Part shown: piece after piece, positions 10,479 to 23,057 of the stretch
Layout: every line of letters starts with the position of its first letter
Numbering within the stretch: the stretch's first letter is position 1
NCBI RefSeq assembly: GCF_032062135.1
Contig: NC_092859.1
Coordinates: forward strand, 63,440,241 to 63,504,240
Direction of reading: 5' to 3'
From: Pyxicephalus adspersus
Taxonomy: Eukaryota; Chordata; Amphibia; Anura; Pyxicephalidae
Length of the DNA: 64,000 nucleotides
Translations under genes and position numbers: made by a program
Notes under the pieces: generated by a model
Told to the model about the DNA's origin: nothing
What the model saw: only the letters and a program-made list of their open reading frames with translations
The model's database searches: none

Positions 10479-12890
10479 ATTTTTTTTTTTACTTTTGCAG
10501 TGTTGTGCAGATCTGGGGGGAGTATTGACATGTCTTTTTAAATGTATTTATAGGCTGTTGAAGCTCCACACAGTACCGTAAAACAACCCAAATTTTTCCC
10601 ATATTGACTTTATTAGAGTTCGATTTCGACATTCGTTTGCCCGAATAATTTTGCTCTATTCGACCAACACCATCCAGGAATATTGACAGCCCAGTCATGT
10701 GAAGAACAAAGCCAGCAACGCCAACTAAGTGATAATGCTCAACTAGTGTCTGACCCCTGACTAACCTTTCTGCCACCTTATTTAACTGTCCCACCCCCCT
10801 CTGTCGTAGTTTAAATATCCATCCACCAATTCCCCTAAATCTTTCCCCTAGCACTGCAGACCCCATTACAGGGGAATTATGGTAAAGAGGTTGCATGTTT
10901 ATGCAGGGAAGACGTTGGGAGCTTGCTACAGCTGAGAGTCTATTCACATGAGTTACCTTCTCATTTAACTAATTTGTCTGCCTGCTTTCCCTTTCCGTTA
11001 CTTCCTCCCTGTAAAGTGATAGTCCTGGACCTATTCAGGGGAATAATAGTGATCCCTTGGGAACTGGTTGAGCAGGGGAAGGAGAAGGGAGGTGAATATG
11101 AGGGATATTAAACTAAAACAGCACACAGGCACAGTAATGTCTTGAAAGATCCATGTTCTCTTTTTCCTTAGATAGTTATCAGACCTTGGAAAGAAAAAAA
11201 GTCTCAAAAGCCATTGGTTTGTTTAACCTTTTTTCTATTAGTTTTGCTGGTGTTGACAGCTTCTGTGTAGGCTGGTTGCAGCTGAGCAGACACAAATATA
11301 TATATACTATGGATTGGGGAGTTAGTTCTACTAAACTACTAAAGTTGTATCTCATTTACTTTTAGGTCTGGTCATTTTAGTTATTTAACCTGCATTGACA
11401 AAAAAGATGTTTAATCAACTTCAATAAATGATCCAATAAATAAGTGATATCATATGCAAATAAAAAACATTTTCAACCTGCTTTGTTGATAAAAGTAGAT
11501 GTCAAGAATATTAAGTAAATGTAAACCCTAGCTGAATGTCACTTTAATATTACAAACAATTGTCCTTTTTTTATTTTATATATCACTGGGTTTCATTTCT
11601 TTTAACATATGCATTTCAATTTTGCTTACCTCCTGCAAGCACTATGCAGCCACTTCCTATTTACATGAACTTGCTGCATGGAGTTTCCAAGGGTGGATTG
11701 CCTGATAGTGAAAACATTCTTAATTAGGTATTAAAAGGTATAGCCTTGTCAATACTTTTTGCACTGTCTGTATTAAAATTGTAACCAGTACACTGTAAAT
11801 TAGTTTGTGGCATTCAATATTCAAAAACATACCACTAAAAATAAAATTGTCACTTTACCTTGATATTGAAAGGTGTCTGAGTCTGTGTAAAGGGCCACCT
11901 GATCCACAGATACCAGTTTACTAGTGTTCCCTAGCTGCGCTGTTTTCTGTTTGAGCTGACAGAAATATAGGCTTTTGCACTGTCAAACAGGGAGTTTGAC
12001 ACCATCACTTTCCCTAGCATTCACTACCAGGATTTATCATGGCGGCTCTAATGTAGGAAGAAGGAATAGTGGCACAGTGTGTATCAATGGGTTTGGAACC
12101 CTTACACCAACACCATCACTTTGCCCAAATGAGCATGGCAACAGTGTACTTCCTAAGTCCTTTTACTATGGCTAACCTACACTAGAAAAGTTTTTATTTA
12201 GATCCTAAACAGATATTTGTAAAGTGGATGCATCATCACATTTTTAACTTTATATAAAAGGGTGTCTAACCAAGGTTACATATGTGGGATACATACATCA
12301 CATGTCCCAGGTTGCTGTAGGGTGCTCCTTCTAAATATGCCAGAAATCTGGTATGCCATATGGAGCTTTCTTAGAATGTAAAAATAAAAAAAAGTGCCGA
12401 TCTTACACATGTGTAGTGATATTGGCACTTTTTTGTTTTCATTTTGAGGAAAACATGTCACCCAAGCTTGAGCCTGTGCAGTGCGAGATCAGGTGATGTG
12501 AGCAGAACCCAAATAAAGATGGCAGCGCCCAATAAGAGGGAAGCTGGGACAGTGCAGGACTTGGTTTGCAAAGGGATTAAAGAATTTTCATCAGTAAGGA
12601 TAAGTGCTTTTTCAATTTTTGGTGAAACTTCCTCTTTCATTTTTTTTGTATCTGAGCAATTATAAAATATAGATACATTCAGTCTTTGAGGCATTTTTTG
12701 AAATTTAAGTAAATAAAACAGACTTCTCCCTTTCATAGCAACTTATATCGAAATAAGAAGAATAAACACAGTTTGAGACAAATTGGTCCTGCTGCCTGCA
12801 CCACTCTGTTGGCTCATTTTGTAGGAAATCATTCGTAAAGATACTGGAATGATTTCATTTTGGCCACACAGTGATGCCAGCTATCATGAT
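10479..12890. other. Unassigned, AT-rich, no supported gene
   Basis: Only short unsupported frames are present. 10590-10680 contains ATTCG-rich sequence (CATTCGTTTGCCCGAATAA) that resembles internal parts of frog hAT-like repeats; this is a weak, memory-based impression. No exon with convincing splice sites was found. Confidence 0.4.
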
Positions 12891-12898
12891 GACATATT

Positions 12899-13092
12899 GC
12901 CCCTGATTCGTCATTGAAATCCGCGATCGCTGGAAGCGCGATAATACGCGCGACCAGCGATCGCGGATTACCGCGGTCCGGGACTCAAGTGCGCGCGTAC
13001 ACTCGCATCCTGAATCTGCCGGCCGGAGCGATTCCGGATCGCTAATACGAATGCGCGACCGATAATCCGATTTTGCTTGATGAATCAGGGGC
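12899..13092. mobile_element. MITE with GCCCCTGATTC terminal inverted repeats
   Basis: The ends GCCCCTGATTCGTCA and the inverse of TGATGAATCAGGGGC match at 14 of 15 positions. ATT is present on both sides (12896-12898 and 13093-13095), a possible 3 bp target duplication. The inside is CpG-rich and folds on itself: CCGCGATCGCTGG pairs with CCAGCGATCGCGG. Relatives with the same TCCGATTTTGCTT end are at 25208 and 43525. Confidence 0.8.
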
Positions 13093-13711
13093 ATTGACTG
13101 TAGGGACATGTTTACTACCCTTGTCCATCCTTTGACAAGTTATTGTAGGTTCGGAAGCCTGGGTGGTCTACTATTTAGACTTATCACAGGGACACAAGAC
13201 TAATTAGAGTGCTGCAGAACTTTACCTAATTTTCTGTACTGATTTTGTAATTAGTACAAACAAGCCTCCCTTATTATGTGACTACTCTGAATAACTTAGG
13301 TATGCTTTGTATTGTAGGAAACCTTGTATATTCCACTGATATGTTAGCAGAGGAATGTGTGAAGTAGATAGATTTATTCACCTTTAAAATATATACCCGC
13401 TTATCTATTTTATATCTTATTGAGTGCAATCCTAAATTACACAGAAATGTGCCATACAGCACAGAGTGATTCAACCCTTGTATAGCATTATAAAAAAACC
13501 TGACTGCATTACAGTAGTCAAGGGTTCAGGCTAGCTGGAAAATGATTGGAGGTTGGTGTCCCCACGTTTATGGGGTTTATGCCCACATTAGCAGATTTGC
13601 ATTTAAATGAGCACAGATAAACCCACAGGGGATTGTGTACACCTTCATCAGTAAAATTAGAAAAAAAAAAATAATGTTTTTGTGTAAACATTTGTTATTG
13701 TGTTAATATTG
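13093..13711. other. Unassigned interval
   Basis: AT-rich sequence with no gene, RNA or repeat that I can support. Confidence 0.4.
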
Positions 13712-13719
13712 ATTTAAAC

Positions 13720-14082
13720 CAGCGGTCCCCAACCGGTGGTCCGAGAAAATTTTGGGGGTCCGCGGCTCTGGTCAGTGCATCCCAGAGCGGGGTCAGGAAA
13801 AGGACCCTGCTGGGGTGACGCATGGGCCAGAACCGCAGACCACGTACCCCGAGCAGTTCCCAGGCTCAGGAAAGTGGGCAGGCTGTGTCCCTGCACACAA
13901 CCCGCCCACTCTCTTATTACAGGCTCAGATCTGCGATGGGGGAGTGGGCTGGATTATGTCATAATGACGTCACTCTGGGGGAGGTTTCTCCCCCTTTGAG
14001 TGACACCCGGCTCCCCACGCATGCGCGGTTAGGAGCCGGTGATTTTAGTGGTCTGCGGACCTGAAAAGGTTGGCGACCGCTG
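13720..14082. mobile_element. Short non-autonomous hAT element with perfect 8 bp duplication
   Basis: The terminal repeats CAGCGGTCCCCAACC and the inverse of GGTTGGCGACCGCTG match at 14 of 15 positions. ATTTAAAC occurs exactly on both sides (13712-13719 and 14083-14090), the 8 bp duplication expected of hAT elements. CAG...CCAACC ends are typical of Charlie-like hAT families. The 363 bp body has a 70-87 codon open frame but no transposase motif, so it needs a transposase supplied elsewhere. Confidence 0.93.
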
Positions 14083-14125
14083 ATTTAAACCATTTGAGTT
14101 TACAAATATAAAACTGCATTGGCAC

Positions 14126-14258
14126 GTAGAGGTCTATTTATAAATTAGTGAATCTAACATTAACGAAAACATTCCCTGGAGACCCATTTAGTTCCATTGA
14201 ACATAACATGAGTGCTTTTACTGAAAGTCAGATTCACTGCTTTATAAATTGACCCCTT
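14126..14258. mobile_element. Small MITE-like inverted repeat
   Basis: AGGTCTATTTATAAATTAGTGAATCT at the left pairs imperfectly with the inverse of TCAGATTCACTGCTTTATAAATTGACCCCT at the right. The internal ACATTCCCTGG and the CAGATTCACTGCTTTATAAA end recur at 43545-43580. No target duplication is certain. Confidence 0.55.
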
Positions 14259-14259
14259 A

Positions 14260-15190
14260 GTAGAATGTACACAAAAAGCCACAGTCAAAATATTTGTGTT
14301 TTGTCTTTCTTTGAATGTAACATATGTTTAGATATGTAAAGAGCAGTAAGTTTTTCTCAGATTAACCAGTAAAACATAAGAAAGGTCAGTGATGTAAACT
14401 GGTCCAATTTATACATAAGACCAAAAATAACAGGTAGCTGTATGAACTGAATAAGGGATAAAGATCCTTTGGGGGGGAGGGGCAGAGAGAAGAAGCTTGC
14501 TAAAATTAGAGTGAAGCAGTAAGATATGTGAAAACAGAATGTCAATGTGTATTTTCAATGCTGAGTTTTGGTTTTACAAAAGCAAGTCCCAAAATGAAGT
14601 ATTGTTTAGAGTGGATCACAGAGTTGTATATAAACAGTTCACAAATGGACAGTTCAACAACACACGTAAAAAAATACAAATCAGTGTTTGTTAGCTTTTA
14701 TCTCTTAAGAGAGATCTAACCTTAGAATTACTGGGTGAAGGGAAAATGGCACAATACAGAACAAACTCAATCATTTTGGAATTGTAATGCATCTACCTGC
14801 AACTTGATTGATCCTATCTAGCCACCAGTCGGATTGGTAAAATGTTACAAATATGAAAAAGAAAAAAAACATAGACCCTATTAAGGTTCCAATGAAAGGA
14901 AAGAAGGGGGGTGGGCTATAGTAAGTCATATTATGTACATATGTAAATAAATATCTGTGCTGGAAAAAGATGTATAAACAATGGTTTTGTTGAAGTATGT
15001 AACTATCAAAGCTCCACCTAACTGGGTTTTTAGATTAGGGATACATCAATATGACAAAAAATATATTGGTGATATACTGATTTTAATGCTTGGAGGACTC
15101 CTAATAGCCCAACTGTTTCACAGCAGTGCTTCTTCAGGGGATGTAGGATAGGTGGACATCTCATAGGATTGGTCATAAGAGGATATAGAT
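14260..15190. other. Unassigned interval
   Basis: AT-rich sequence without a supported gene. A CTTCTTCAGGGG motif at 15129 resembles one at 22280; both may be remnants of a shared repeat, not identified. Confidence 0.35.
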
Positions 15191-15193
15191 GCC

Positions 15194-16458
15194 TTAACCT
15201 CCCAACTGCTAACCCCGTACTTTTCCATGCAAAAAATTTTTGCAACTATCGATAACCCCGTACTTTTTCATCTATATTAAAATCTCACTTACCTGGTCCC
15301 GCTGTGCTCATCCAGCGTCGGGTCCGTGTTCCAGCGTCGTCCTCCAGCGCCGGGTGTCCTCTCCTTGGAAGAAAAAGCCGGCCGGCTTCCTCTTCTAAGC
15401 CGGCCGGCTTCCTCTTCTAAGCCAGCTGGCTTCCTCTCCCTCCGTTCTGTCCAGCGTCGATCGAAAAAAAAAAAAAATATACTCACCTTCTCCCTCCGCT
15501 CCTCCGAACAAGTCCGTCCTCTTCGATCTTCAGCCGGCGAGTGCAGTGACGATCACCGGGGTTTCCCAGTGACGTCGCTGCATGCGTCGGCGCGGGAGGG
15601 AGGCAGGGCGGGAAATTCAAAATTTTGTATTGAGTTCCTTTNNNNNNNNNNNNNNNNNNNNNNNNNNNNNNNNNNNNNNNNNNNNNNNNNNNNNNNNNNN
15701 NNNNNNNNNNNNNNNNNNNNNNNNNNNNNNNNNNNNNNNNNNNNNNNNNNNNNNNNNNNNNNNNNNNNNNNNNNNNNNNNNNNNNNNNNNNNNNNNNNNN
15801 NNNNNNNNNNNNNNNNNNNNNNNNNNNNNNNNNNNNNNNNNNNNNNNNNNNNNNNNNNNNNNNNNNNNNNNNNNNNNNNNNNNNNNNNNNNNNNNNNNNN
15901 NNNNNNNNNNNNNNNNNNNNNNNNNNNNNNNNNNNNNNNNNNNNNNNNNNNNNNNNNNNNNNNNNNNNNNNNNNNNNNNNNNNNNNNNNNNNNNNNNNNN
16001 NNNNNNNNNNNNNNNNNNNNNNNNNNNNNNNNNNNNNNNNNNNNNNNNNNNNNNNNNNNNNNNNNNNNNNNNNNNNNNNNNNNNNNNNNNNNNNNNNNNN
16101 NNNNNNNNNNNNNNNNNNNNNNNNNNNNNNNNNNNNNNNNNNNNNNNNNNNNNNNNNNNNNNNNNNNNNNNNNNNNNNNNNNNNNNNNNNNNNNNNNNNN
16201 NNNNNNNNNNNNNNNNNNNNNNNNNNNNNNNNNNNNNNNNNNNNNNNNNNNNNNNNNNNNNNNNNNNNNNNNNNNNNNNNNNNNNNNNNNNNNNNNNNNN
16301 NNNNNNNNNNNNNNNNNNNNNNNNNNNNNNNNNNNNNNNNNNNNNNNNNNATTTCTGTAAGTTACAGGTCTACAATTTAAAAAAAAAAAAAATTCATTAA
16401 AACCTGTAACGCTTTTGGTACAGAAATCTAGACATCAGTGTAACGCCCAGGTGGTTAA
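15194..16458. mobile_element. TTAA-flanked element with internal assembly gap (element A)
   Basis: TTAA lies at both ends (15194-15197 and 16455-16458). The right 110 bases (ending GTAACGCCCAGGTGGTTAA) are the inverse of the left end of the element at 19740. The left interior has GCGTCGTCCTCCAGCG-type repeats and a tandem GCCGGCCGGCTTCCTCTTCTAA, shared in inverted orientation with 48470-48700. TTAA duplications point to a piggyBac-like mechanism, but no transposase is visible. Bases 15642-16350 are N. Confidence 0.65.
15642..16350. other. Assembly gap (709 N)
   Basis: All bases are N. Apparent long open frames through it are artefacts. Confidence 1.
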
Positions 16459-17096
16459 ACTGGGTTAGTCTGGATTATGCTTATGCTGTGAGGCAGTCAT
16501 TCCTTGGAGTTGGATGTTCCAGAGGGAAACTGCTGGAAAGGGGGGGGGGGGCTGCTATGAAAAAGGGTTTGGCTTTTACCTCATTTGTGGGGTCATAGTG
16601 ACCTAGTGGAATGGCCCGAGATGTATTCAGGAGCCAAATCGCCTCTCAGGGTGAGCTTGAAAAATTGCTATGTAGTAGTTAGCTGGTGAGTTTCCAGCTT
16701 CTTGACTGTGTGCTGCTTCTATATCTCACACAGATTTACTGATAAGTTACAAATTTGCTTGTTTTGGGATCCTCTAAAGTTGATGCTCAGCATTCTCTCA
16801 TCTGCAGACTGTCTCCAGCAGACCTAGGTCAATTGAAGGCTCATGCAGGATTGGCTGAACTGTCTCTGCTGGTTGGGTCTGGTTGGGTCTGGTTGCATGA
16901 TAGGCCACGCCACATCTGAAGGAGGCCTCCTTTCCTGGTGGCTAGTGTCAGGTTAGTTCTGGCAGACTAGTGAATGCTGGATTCAAGGGGACCAGTGGAC
17001 AAAGAAAAGTGCTACAAAGCCTTATCATAATCTAACTGAACCATCTTATGTCTAGTGCCTAGTGGAGGTGTCTCCTCCTTCTAATTACTTTTGGGG
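16459..17096. other. Unassigned interval
   Basis: A G-run near 16541 and a doubled GGTTGGGTCT near 16873 are the only features seen. Confidence 0.35.
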
Positions 17097-18060
17097 TTAC
17101 ATAGTTACATAGTAGGTTAGGTTGAAAAAAGACATAAGTCCATCAAGTTCAGCCACTAGGGAAATAAACATATCCCAGATATAAAACCCTAAAAGATATA
17201 GTTGGTCCAGAGGAAGGCAAAAAAACCTTGCTACAATTTGTTTCAACAGGGGAAAAAATTCCTTTCTGATTACATGAGGCAATCGGATGTTCCCTGGATC
17301 AACAGTCACTGTTTTTTTTTTTTTTTTTTTACTTTAAAGCCTTAATAATAGTTATGTTCTGTGCTTCTAGAAAAACATCCAGCTTTTTCGTAAAGCAATC
17401 TATAATAGTAGTTGCTGAAACTACTTCCTGAGGGAGCTAATTCCACATTTTCACAGACCTTACTTACAGTGAAGAATCCCTTCCTTATCCGGAGCTTAAA
17501 CTTCTTTTCTTCCAGACGCAAATAGTGCCCTCTTGTTCTTTGTAATTATTAATACACAGTATTTATATAGCACCATCATATTACGCAGCGCTGTACAAAG
17601 TCCATAATCTTGTCACTAACTGTCCCTAGCTTTAGATATTGCAAATTGGCATTGCATGCTGTTAATAAGTCTATGATCTACTAGAACCCCCAGATCATTT
17701 TCCATTTTTGACTTCCCCAAATGTATGCCCCCTAAACAGTATGAAGCATGCATGTTGTTAGCTCCCAAGTGCATAATTTTACATTTATCTATATTAAATG
17801 TCATTTGCCACTTGGCTGCCCAATCAAACAGTACATCCAGGTCTGCTTGTAGATTATAGACATCTTGTATGGGCCTAATTCCACTACATAGTTTGGTGTC
17901 ATCTGCAAACACAGAAATGGTACATTTAATCCCAAACTCTATATCATTTATAGAGATGTTAAACAGAAAAGGTCCCAACATTAAACCCTGGGGTACACCA
18001 CTAATAACTTTAGACCATTTAGACTATGAATCATTAATTACAACTTTCTGGATTACTGTT
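17097..18060 (-). pseudogene. CR1/Rex1-type LINE, 3' part of reverse transcriptase and tail
   Basis: Read on the minus strand from about 18060, the translation gives SGVPQGLMLGPFLFN, INDIEFGIKCTISVFADDTKL (catalytic FADD), the thumb motif DLDVLFDWAAKWQMTFNIDK and KIMHLGANN, then DLGVLVD. After about 17530 a further frame reads HYLRLEEKKFKLRIRKGFFT and SKVCENVE, the C-terminal block of this family. The element ends near 17097 with the inverse of TTACATAGTTACATAGTAGG, a familiar frog LINE tail. It is 5'-truncated. Between about 17545 and 17605 a TATTTATATAGCACCATC block interrupts the coding match. This is a dead fragment. Confidence 0.85.
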
Positions 18061-19739
18061 ACTGTAGTTCAGATCATAGTTCCTTAAGCCTTGCTGCCAT
18101 CTTTCCTATATCTTGGTAGCACTTGTCACTTGCTAAGTTCTGGCCCTGTTTAATAGATCTTTCTGATCTTAAGTGGAAATTTAGTAGAATCTGTGTATAT
18201 GGCCGAGTCTCACCATGTTCATATATAGGGTGTGGTCATTATTACTCGCTATCAGATTTTCAATGTGAATGGTATCAATATTGTTGGAAGTTCACGTTGA
18301 CAAAAAGGGTGTTCCCATGGATTCTAATATCAAGATATTTTGCCACAAGCTGCAGTTAGTCTTAAGTGTTTCAGCCTTAAGTGGATGCAAGGGGAATTCC
18401 CGATCTCACAGGGTCGCTATATTATTCAAAGGTTGTAGAACACTTGTATTATAATAATGATTTATTTTAAAAAGGGATATACCCAGTTACAACTCCTTTA
18501 TTTATTGCATTTATGAAGGGAACCCTTATTTAAATTGACATCAAATGTCAGAGGAGAAGAGGAGCAGGTGTTGTAAAGAACAATGGCATCTATGCAAGTG
18601 ACAGAGTATTTTTTAAATTTAAAAATAGTTAGATTTAGAGACAGCATGGGTCACAGCAAAAATGCCCAGACCAAGAATCTCCCTCTACCAATTTGCTATA
18701 AAGGGAATTCTCAGTATGCAGGTAATTCTTCCGCATATAATGAGGAAAACCTCTTATCAATACCTCTATCAGCCTGACCGAGCCAACTGTATAAGTGGTC
18801 AGAGGAAAGAAAGTTTAAGTTTCATGGATCTGACAAAGCTTGATAATAGGATACTAGTCTCTCAAATTATTTTGGGAGTCAGGATTGAGGTCTGTTTTAA
18901 AGCTTCTTGGTATAAAACCAAAATATGCCGCATCTGGATATCTGGACTGTTTCAATCATGGAAAAGATAAGGGGAGAGTACTAGCTGTACTAGCTCATTT
19001 AGACCAGGGCAAGGTTTTTTTAGAGGTTGGTAAAATGTTTCTTTCCAAGGCCACTGAAATTTTGTGATCTTCTGTATATTTAGAAAATAGGTGAGCAAAC
19101 CAATCATTTATGATATAGGGAAATGTGTCATAGGCTTGACCCATCTACACATCTGCTCTGCCTTTATTGTGGAAGGTTTATGTTTACAAATAGATTTTAT
19201 AGCTGAAAATCTTGCAATATAAATAAATGGAGTTTAAGGTGTTTCTGAAAGCCATCCTCACCCATTACCCAACTCACGGCTATCAATCCCATGTCTGTAA
19301 GAGGTATGTTTTTTTTTTTTTTTTGTCGAAGGTTAGTCATATTACAAGCAACAGGTTTTTATGGAGGCCGATGAGGTTTTGTGTTTTCTATAGAGTTGTG
19401 TTCCATCCTAACAGGTGCACATACCAGGCTCCAATCTGCCCTCTCATCTCCTGAGAAATGCTCATGTGGATGTTTACATGGTGCTGACAAGACACAGGCA
19501 ATCCCACCTCCCAAAGAGTGCAGATGAAAACATAGATATCACTTGTTAACTTTTGTGGTCTGTACACAAGTTGAAAGGACACCTGTTTTGGCAACATTAC
19601 TCCTTGGGTCAGCAAAGCATAAATGTGGATCACTAAATATTTATATGGAAACAAGGAGGAGATTTCCTCTCCTTACAGAGATGTTTGTTGTTGTAATGTC
19701 TTTGTTTATTATGTAGACATTATACTTATGCTTTAATCA
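18061..19739. other. Unassigned interval
   Basis: Only short frames (60-102 codons) without recognisable domains are present. There is a T-run at 19308-19324. No gene supported. Confidence 0.4.
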
Positions 19740-20770
19740 TTAACCACCTGGGCGTTACACTGATGTCTAGATTTCTGTACCAAAAGCGGTACACTGTTTT
19801 TCATTAAATTTTTTTTTTTAAATTGTAGACCTGTAAGTTACAGAAATATGTCCGAACAAGGGACTAGTAGATATCATGAATATAAAAAAAAGTTTGAAAC
19901 ACACAATCATGTAAAAAAAAAAATGTACTTTTAATAAAATTAAATAAAAAACACAAAAATCAGCTTAACCCCCCAGCGTTCTAATTCTGTCAGTTTGTGA
20001 AAAAACATTTGTGACCTGATAAAAATTTAATTCTAGTTTGACTTTAGAGAAATCAAATATTTTAGTAAAGGATTATAGGCAAACATGTTATAATTCATGT
20101 ATTAACCCCCCTAGCGTTCTAATTCTGTCAGTTTTTTGATGCAAAAAGTGATCCTATTTTTTTGCAAAGAAATTTTTGTTTATATTGTGGGCTTGTAATT
20201 CTTAGGATTAACTCCCGGGTATGATAATTATATTTATTTATTATATTATAATCATAAATTATAATATAATACATAATTATAAATAATTTTAAAAAAAAAT
20301 GAAGAAATAGACAACAATGTAATCTAAAAATAAAATATAAAATTAAAAATGTACTTTTATTTTTATTTCATGTTGTGTGGTGTTTTTGTACTGTAAAAAC
20401 CATTTAAAAGAAGATTACATTGTAATCTGCTTTTAAATTGCCCTCCCTGACACACCCCAATACATCATCACTCACATCCTCCGGGGGTGATATGAGTGGG
20501 GATTTCCCTGCCTGCTCACAGAGACGCTGGAGCTGCTGCTGCTCGCATCTCCAGAGAGATGCAAAGCACAATGCAGGATTCCTGCATTGTGCTTCACATC
20601 TCACTGCAGATGCCAGCAGCAATAGCAGTTTTTTTATTGCTGCTGGAGGAGCTGCGGGGACCGGGTAAGTATTTTCTTTCAGTTGTAATCGGATTGTCAT
20701 ACAATGTATAACACTTTTTGCAAGTGTTTTTACCCCGAACCAAGGTCGGGTTTAACGGCCAGGTGGTTAA
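19740..20770. mobile_element. TTAA-flanked element with CCACCTGG ends (element B), composite
   Basis: The ends TTAACCACCTGGGCGTTA and the inverse of TAACGGCCAGGTGGTTAA match in 17 of 18 positions. Inside are two heads of a second TTAA family (TTAACCCCCCAGCGTTCTA at 19965 and TTAACCCCCCTAGCGTTCTA at 20102). The block from 20105 to about 20690 is repeated at 20878-21430. The tail AACCAAGGTCGGGTTTAACGG matches the right end of elements at 25615 and 48774. No transposase is seen, so this is non-autonomous. Confidence 0.75.
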
Positions 20771-20874
20771 AGAGGATATTGTAAACTAAATATTTGTCAG
20801 TCAATGAGGAAATACCAGCCTGTAAAGTGCTTGGGAATCATTACTGAGCTAAGCAGTACTGAGCTAAGCAGTAT

Positions 20875-21627
20875 TTAACTCCCTAGCGTTCTAATTCTGT
20901 CAGTTTTTTGATGCAAAAAGTGATCCTATTTTTTTGCACAGAAATTTTTGTTTATATTGTGGGCCTGTAATTCTTAGGATTAACTCCCGGGTATGATAAT
21001 TATATTATAATCCTAAATTATAATATAATACATAATTATAAATAATAATTTAAAAAAATAAAGAAATAGACAACAATGTAATCCTAAAATAAAATATAAA
21101 ATTAAAAATGTACTTTTATTTTTATTTCCTGTTGTGTGGTGTTTTTGTACTGTAAAAACCATTTAAAAGCAGATTACATTGTAGTTTTAAAATTCCCACC
21201 CGGACACACCCCCCAATACATCACCACTCGCATCACTCAGAAGATGTCACATCCTCCCGGGTGATGCGAGTGAGGATGTCCCACCCGCCTCACCCTGACG
21301 CTGGAGCTGCTGCTCTGCATCTCCAGAGAGATGCAAAGCACAACGCAGGACTTCTGCATTGTGCTTTGCATCTCACTGCTGATGCGAGCAGCGGTGTGGC
21401 CGGGACCGGGTGGTATTTAAAAGCAGATTACTCAGTAATCTGCTTTTAAATTTCCCGCCCCGCCATGCCCCCCGACGGACCTGGGCCTCAGCATCACAGC
21501 GGGACTATCCGATCGCCGACATGGTAAGGAAGCTTCTGAAGTTACCCCGAGTGTGACTCGGGATTACTGCTTTTTGCATGTAAAAGCCACCCCGAGTCAC
21601 ACTCGGGATTACCGCTAGGGGGATTAA
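20875..21627. mobile_element. TTAA-flanked element with CCTAGCG ends (element C)
   Basis: TTAA is present at 20875-20878 and 21624-21627. The inner ends CTCCCTAGCGTT and the inverse of ACCGCTAGGGGGA are matching short terminal repeats. The right arm contains a hairpin of CCCGAGTGTGACTCGGG and CCCGAGTCACACTCGGG. The left half repeats element B. A 15 bp ACTGAGCTAAGCAGT duplication lies just outside at 20842-20871. The TTAA target suggests piggyBac-type mobilisation. Confidence 0.78.
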
Positions 21628-23015
21628 TATTTAAATTTACATATTGCACCTTTAACTAGACATCCCAAAGACATATACTGGTTGAATGTAAGGCCCTGGT
21701 CAGCACCAGACATCAGTCCCCCAATCTAACACCGCAGTCTTCATCTATAGCAAGCCCCCGCTCAGCTTTGGGGGACAGGTTGCATCTCCCAGCACTTGGT
21801 TGCCCCCAGGACTTACTGCACAAGGGAGGGTGTCTAGGAATGGGCTGGCAGTAAGCCAGGAGCCCACAGATAAAGCAGTACCAAGATTCCAACAGAGCCA
21901 AGTCCAGAATACAGAGCAGAGGTCATACACAGAATATCGATCCACCAAATGAAGGACACAAGAGCAAAACACAAGCAGTGTTTGTTGGGGTCACAGGCAA
22001 AAGGTCGGTCCGGGCTGCATACAAACAACAGGTCAGCAACAGTAGAAAAACAACGTAGAGAAAGGTTTTTGGGGCAAAAAGATGAATTTTATTAATGATT
22101 AACACTCATAATACATATCAGTGAATAATATTAATACTTCAAAATGACTGGAGAAACATACTCATGTCATTACTGTACGGGCCCCTTAAGGGCACTAGAC
22201 AACGAGCTTCTAACAAGAATATACATTATCAATTGTGTCACATATGTATGTCGATAACCCAACGCATTTCACCCCACTTGGGCTTTTTCAGGGGGATGCT
22301 AGGTTTAGCGCAGTTGAACACAGTTACTTGGCAGTATCTAGGTTTACAGTAAATATATATTGTCAGTGCAAACACAGTAGATACAGGTGTAAATACTAGG
22401 CTTGTAACAATGCAATGGTACATAGGATGTGATAGTAAACAAGTATAGTGTGATGATAATATTGTTTACGATATAGACAATTGTAGGGAACGAATGGGGA
22501 TATTAGGGATAGCATATCAAATAATACAGAGTGTCAACATATACAATAAATTGACCATATACATTCTGATTACATCTGTGACATCAATGTAATAATGAAC
22601 ATAAAGTAAAAACTTACATATTTCATGAAGATAAAGCACATATGTTTGTATAGCATATAAGGGAATCGATGTTCCGCACAACTTGTAGATATAGAAAACA
22701 GCTCCAATGGGGAGGAGAGGAACTTAAGGTAAACACCCGAAGGGAGAACCTTTGGTAAGGTAAGTATGTATAATGAACGTAAAGAGATCATACTATAAAA
22801 ATTAATGCTAGATCTTAATTAAATCAATAGTTACTTTAACAATACAATATTGCAAAATAGAGTAAAAGGTAAGTATGGAATATTGAATCAAGGGTTAATG
22901 GTGCTTATTGGGTAATTTGTTAGGATTGAAAAGTAATAATGAATACATTACTACCCTATGAGGAGTGCACATAGTAAACATAGGGGGTGATGAGTATTTG
23001 TATCTCTAAAATTAG

Positions 23016-23057
<42 letters not shown>

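Noticed and set aside
15326..16400. Long open frames of 272-344 codons
   Set aside because: Nearly all codons are N from the assembly gap; the sequenced ends are repeat DNA.
17545..17605. tRNA-derived SINE
   Set aside because: The TATTTATATAGCACC block has no A and B box arrangement that I can recognise and lies inside the CR1/Rex1 fragment.
22258..22300. Possible Penelope or DIRS remnant from the ACGCATTTCACC / CTTTTTCAGGGGG motif
   Set aside because: The motif is common in frog repeats but no coding or terminal structure supports a named class.
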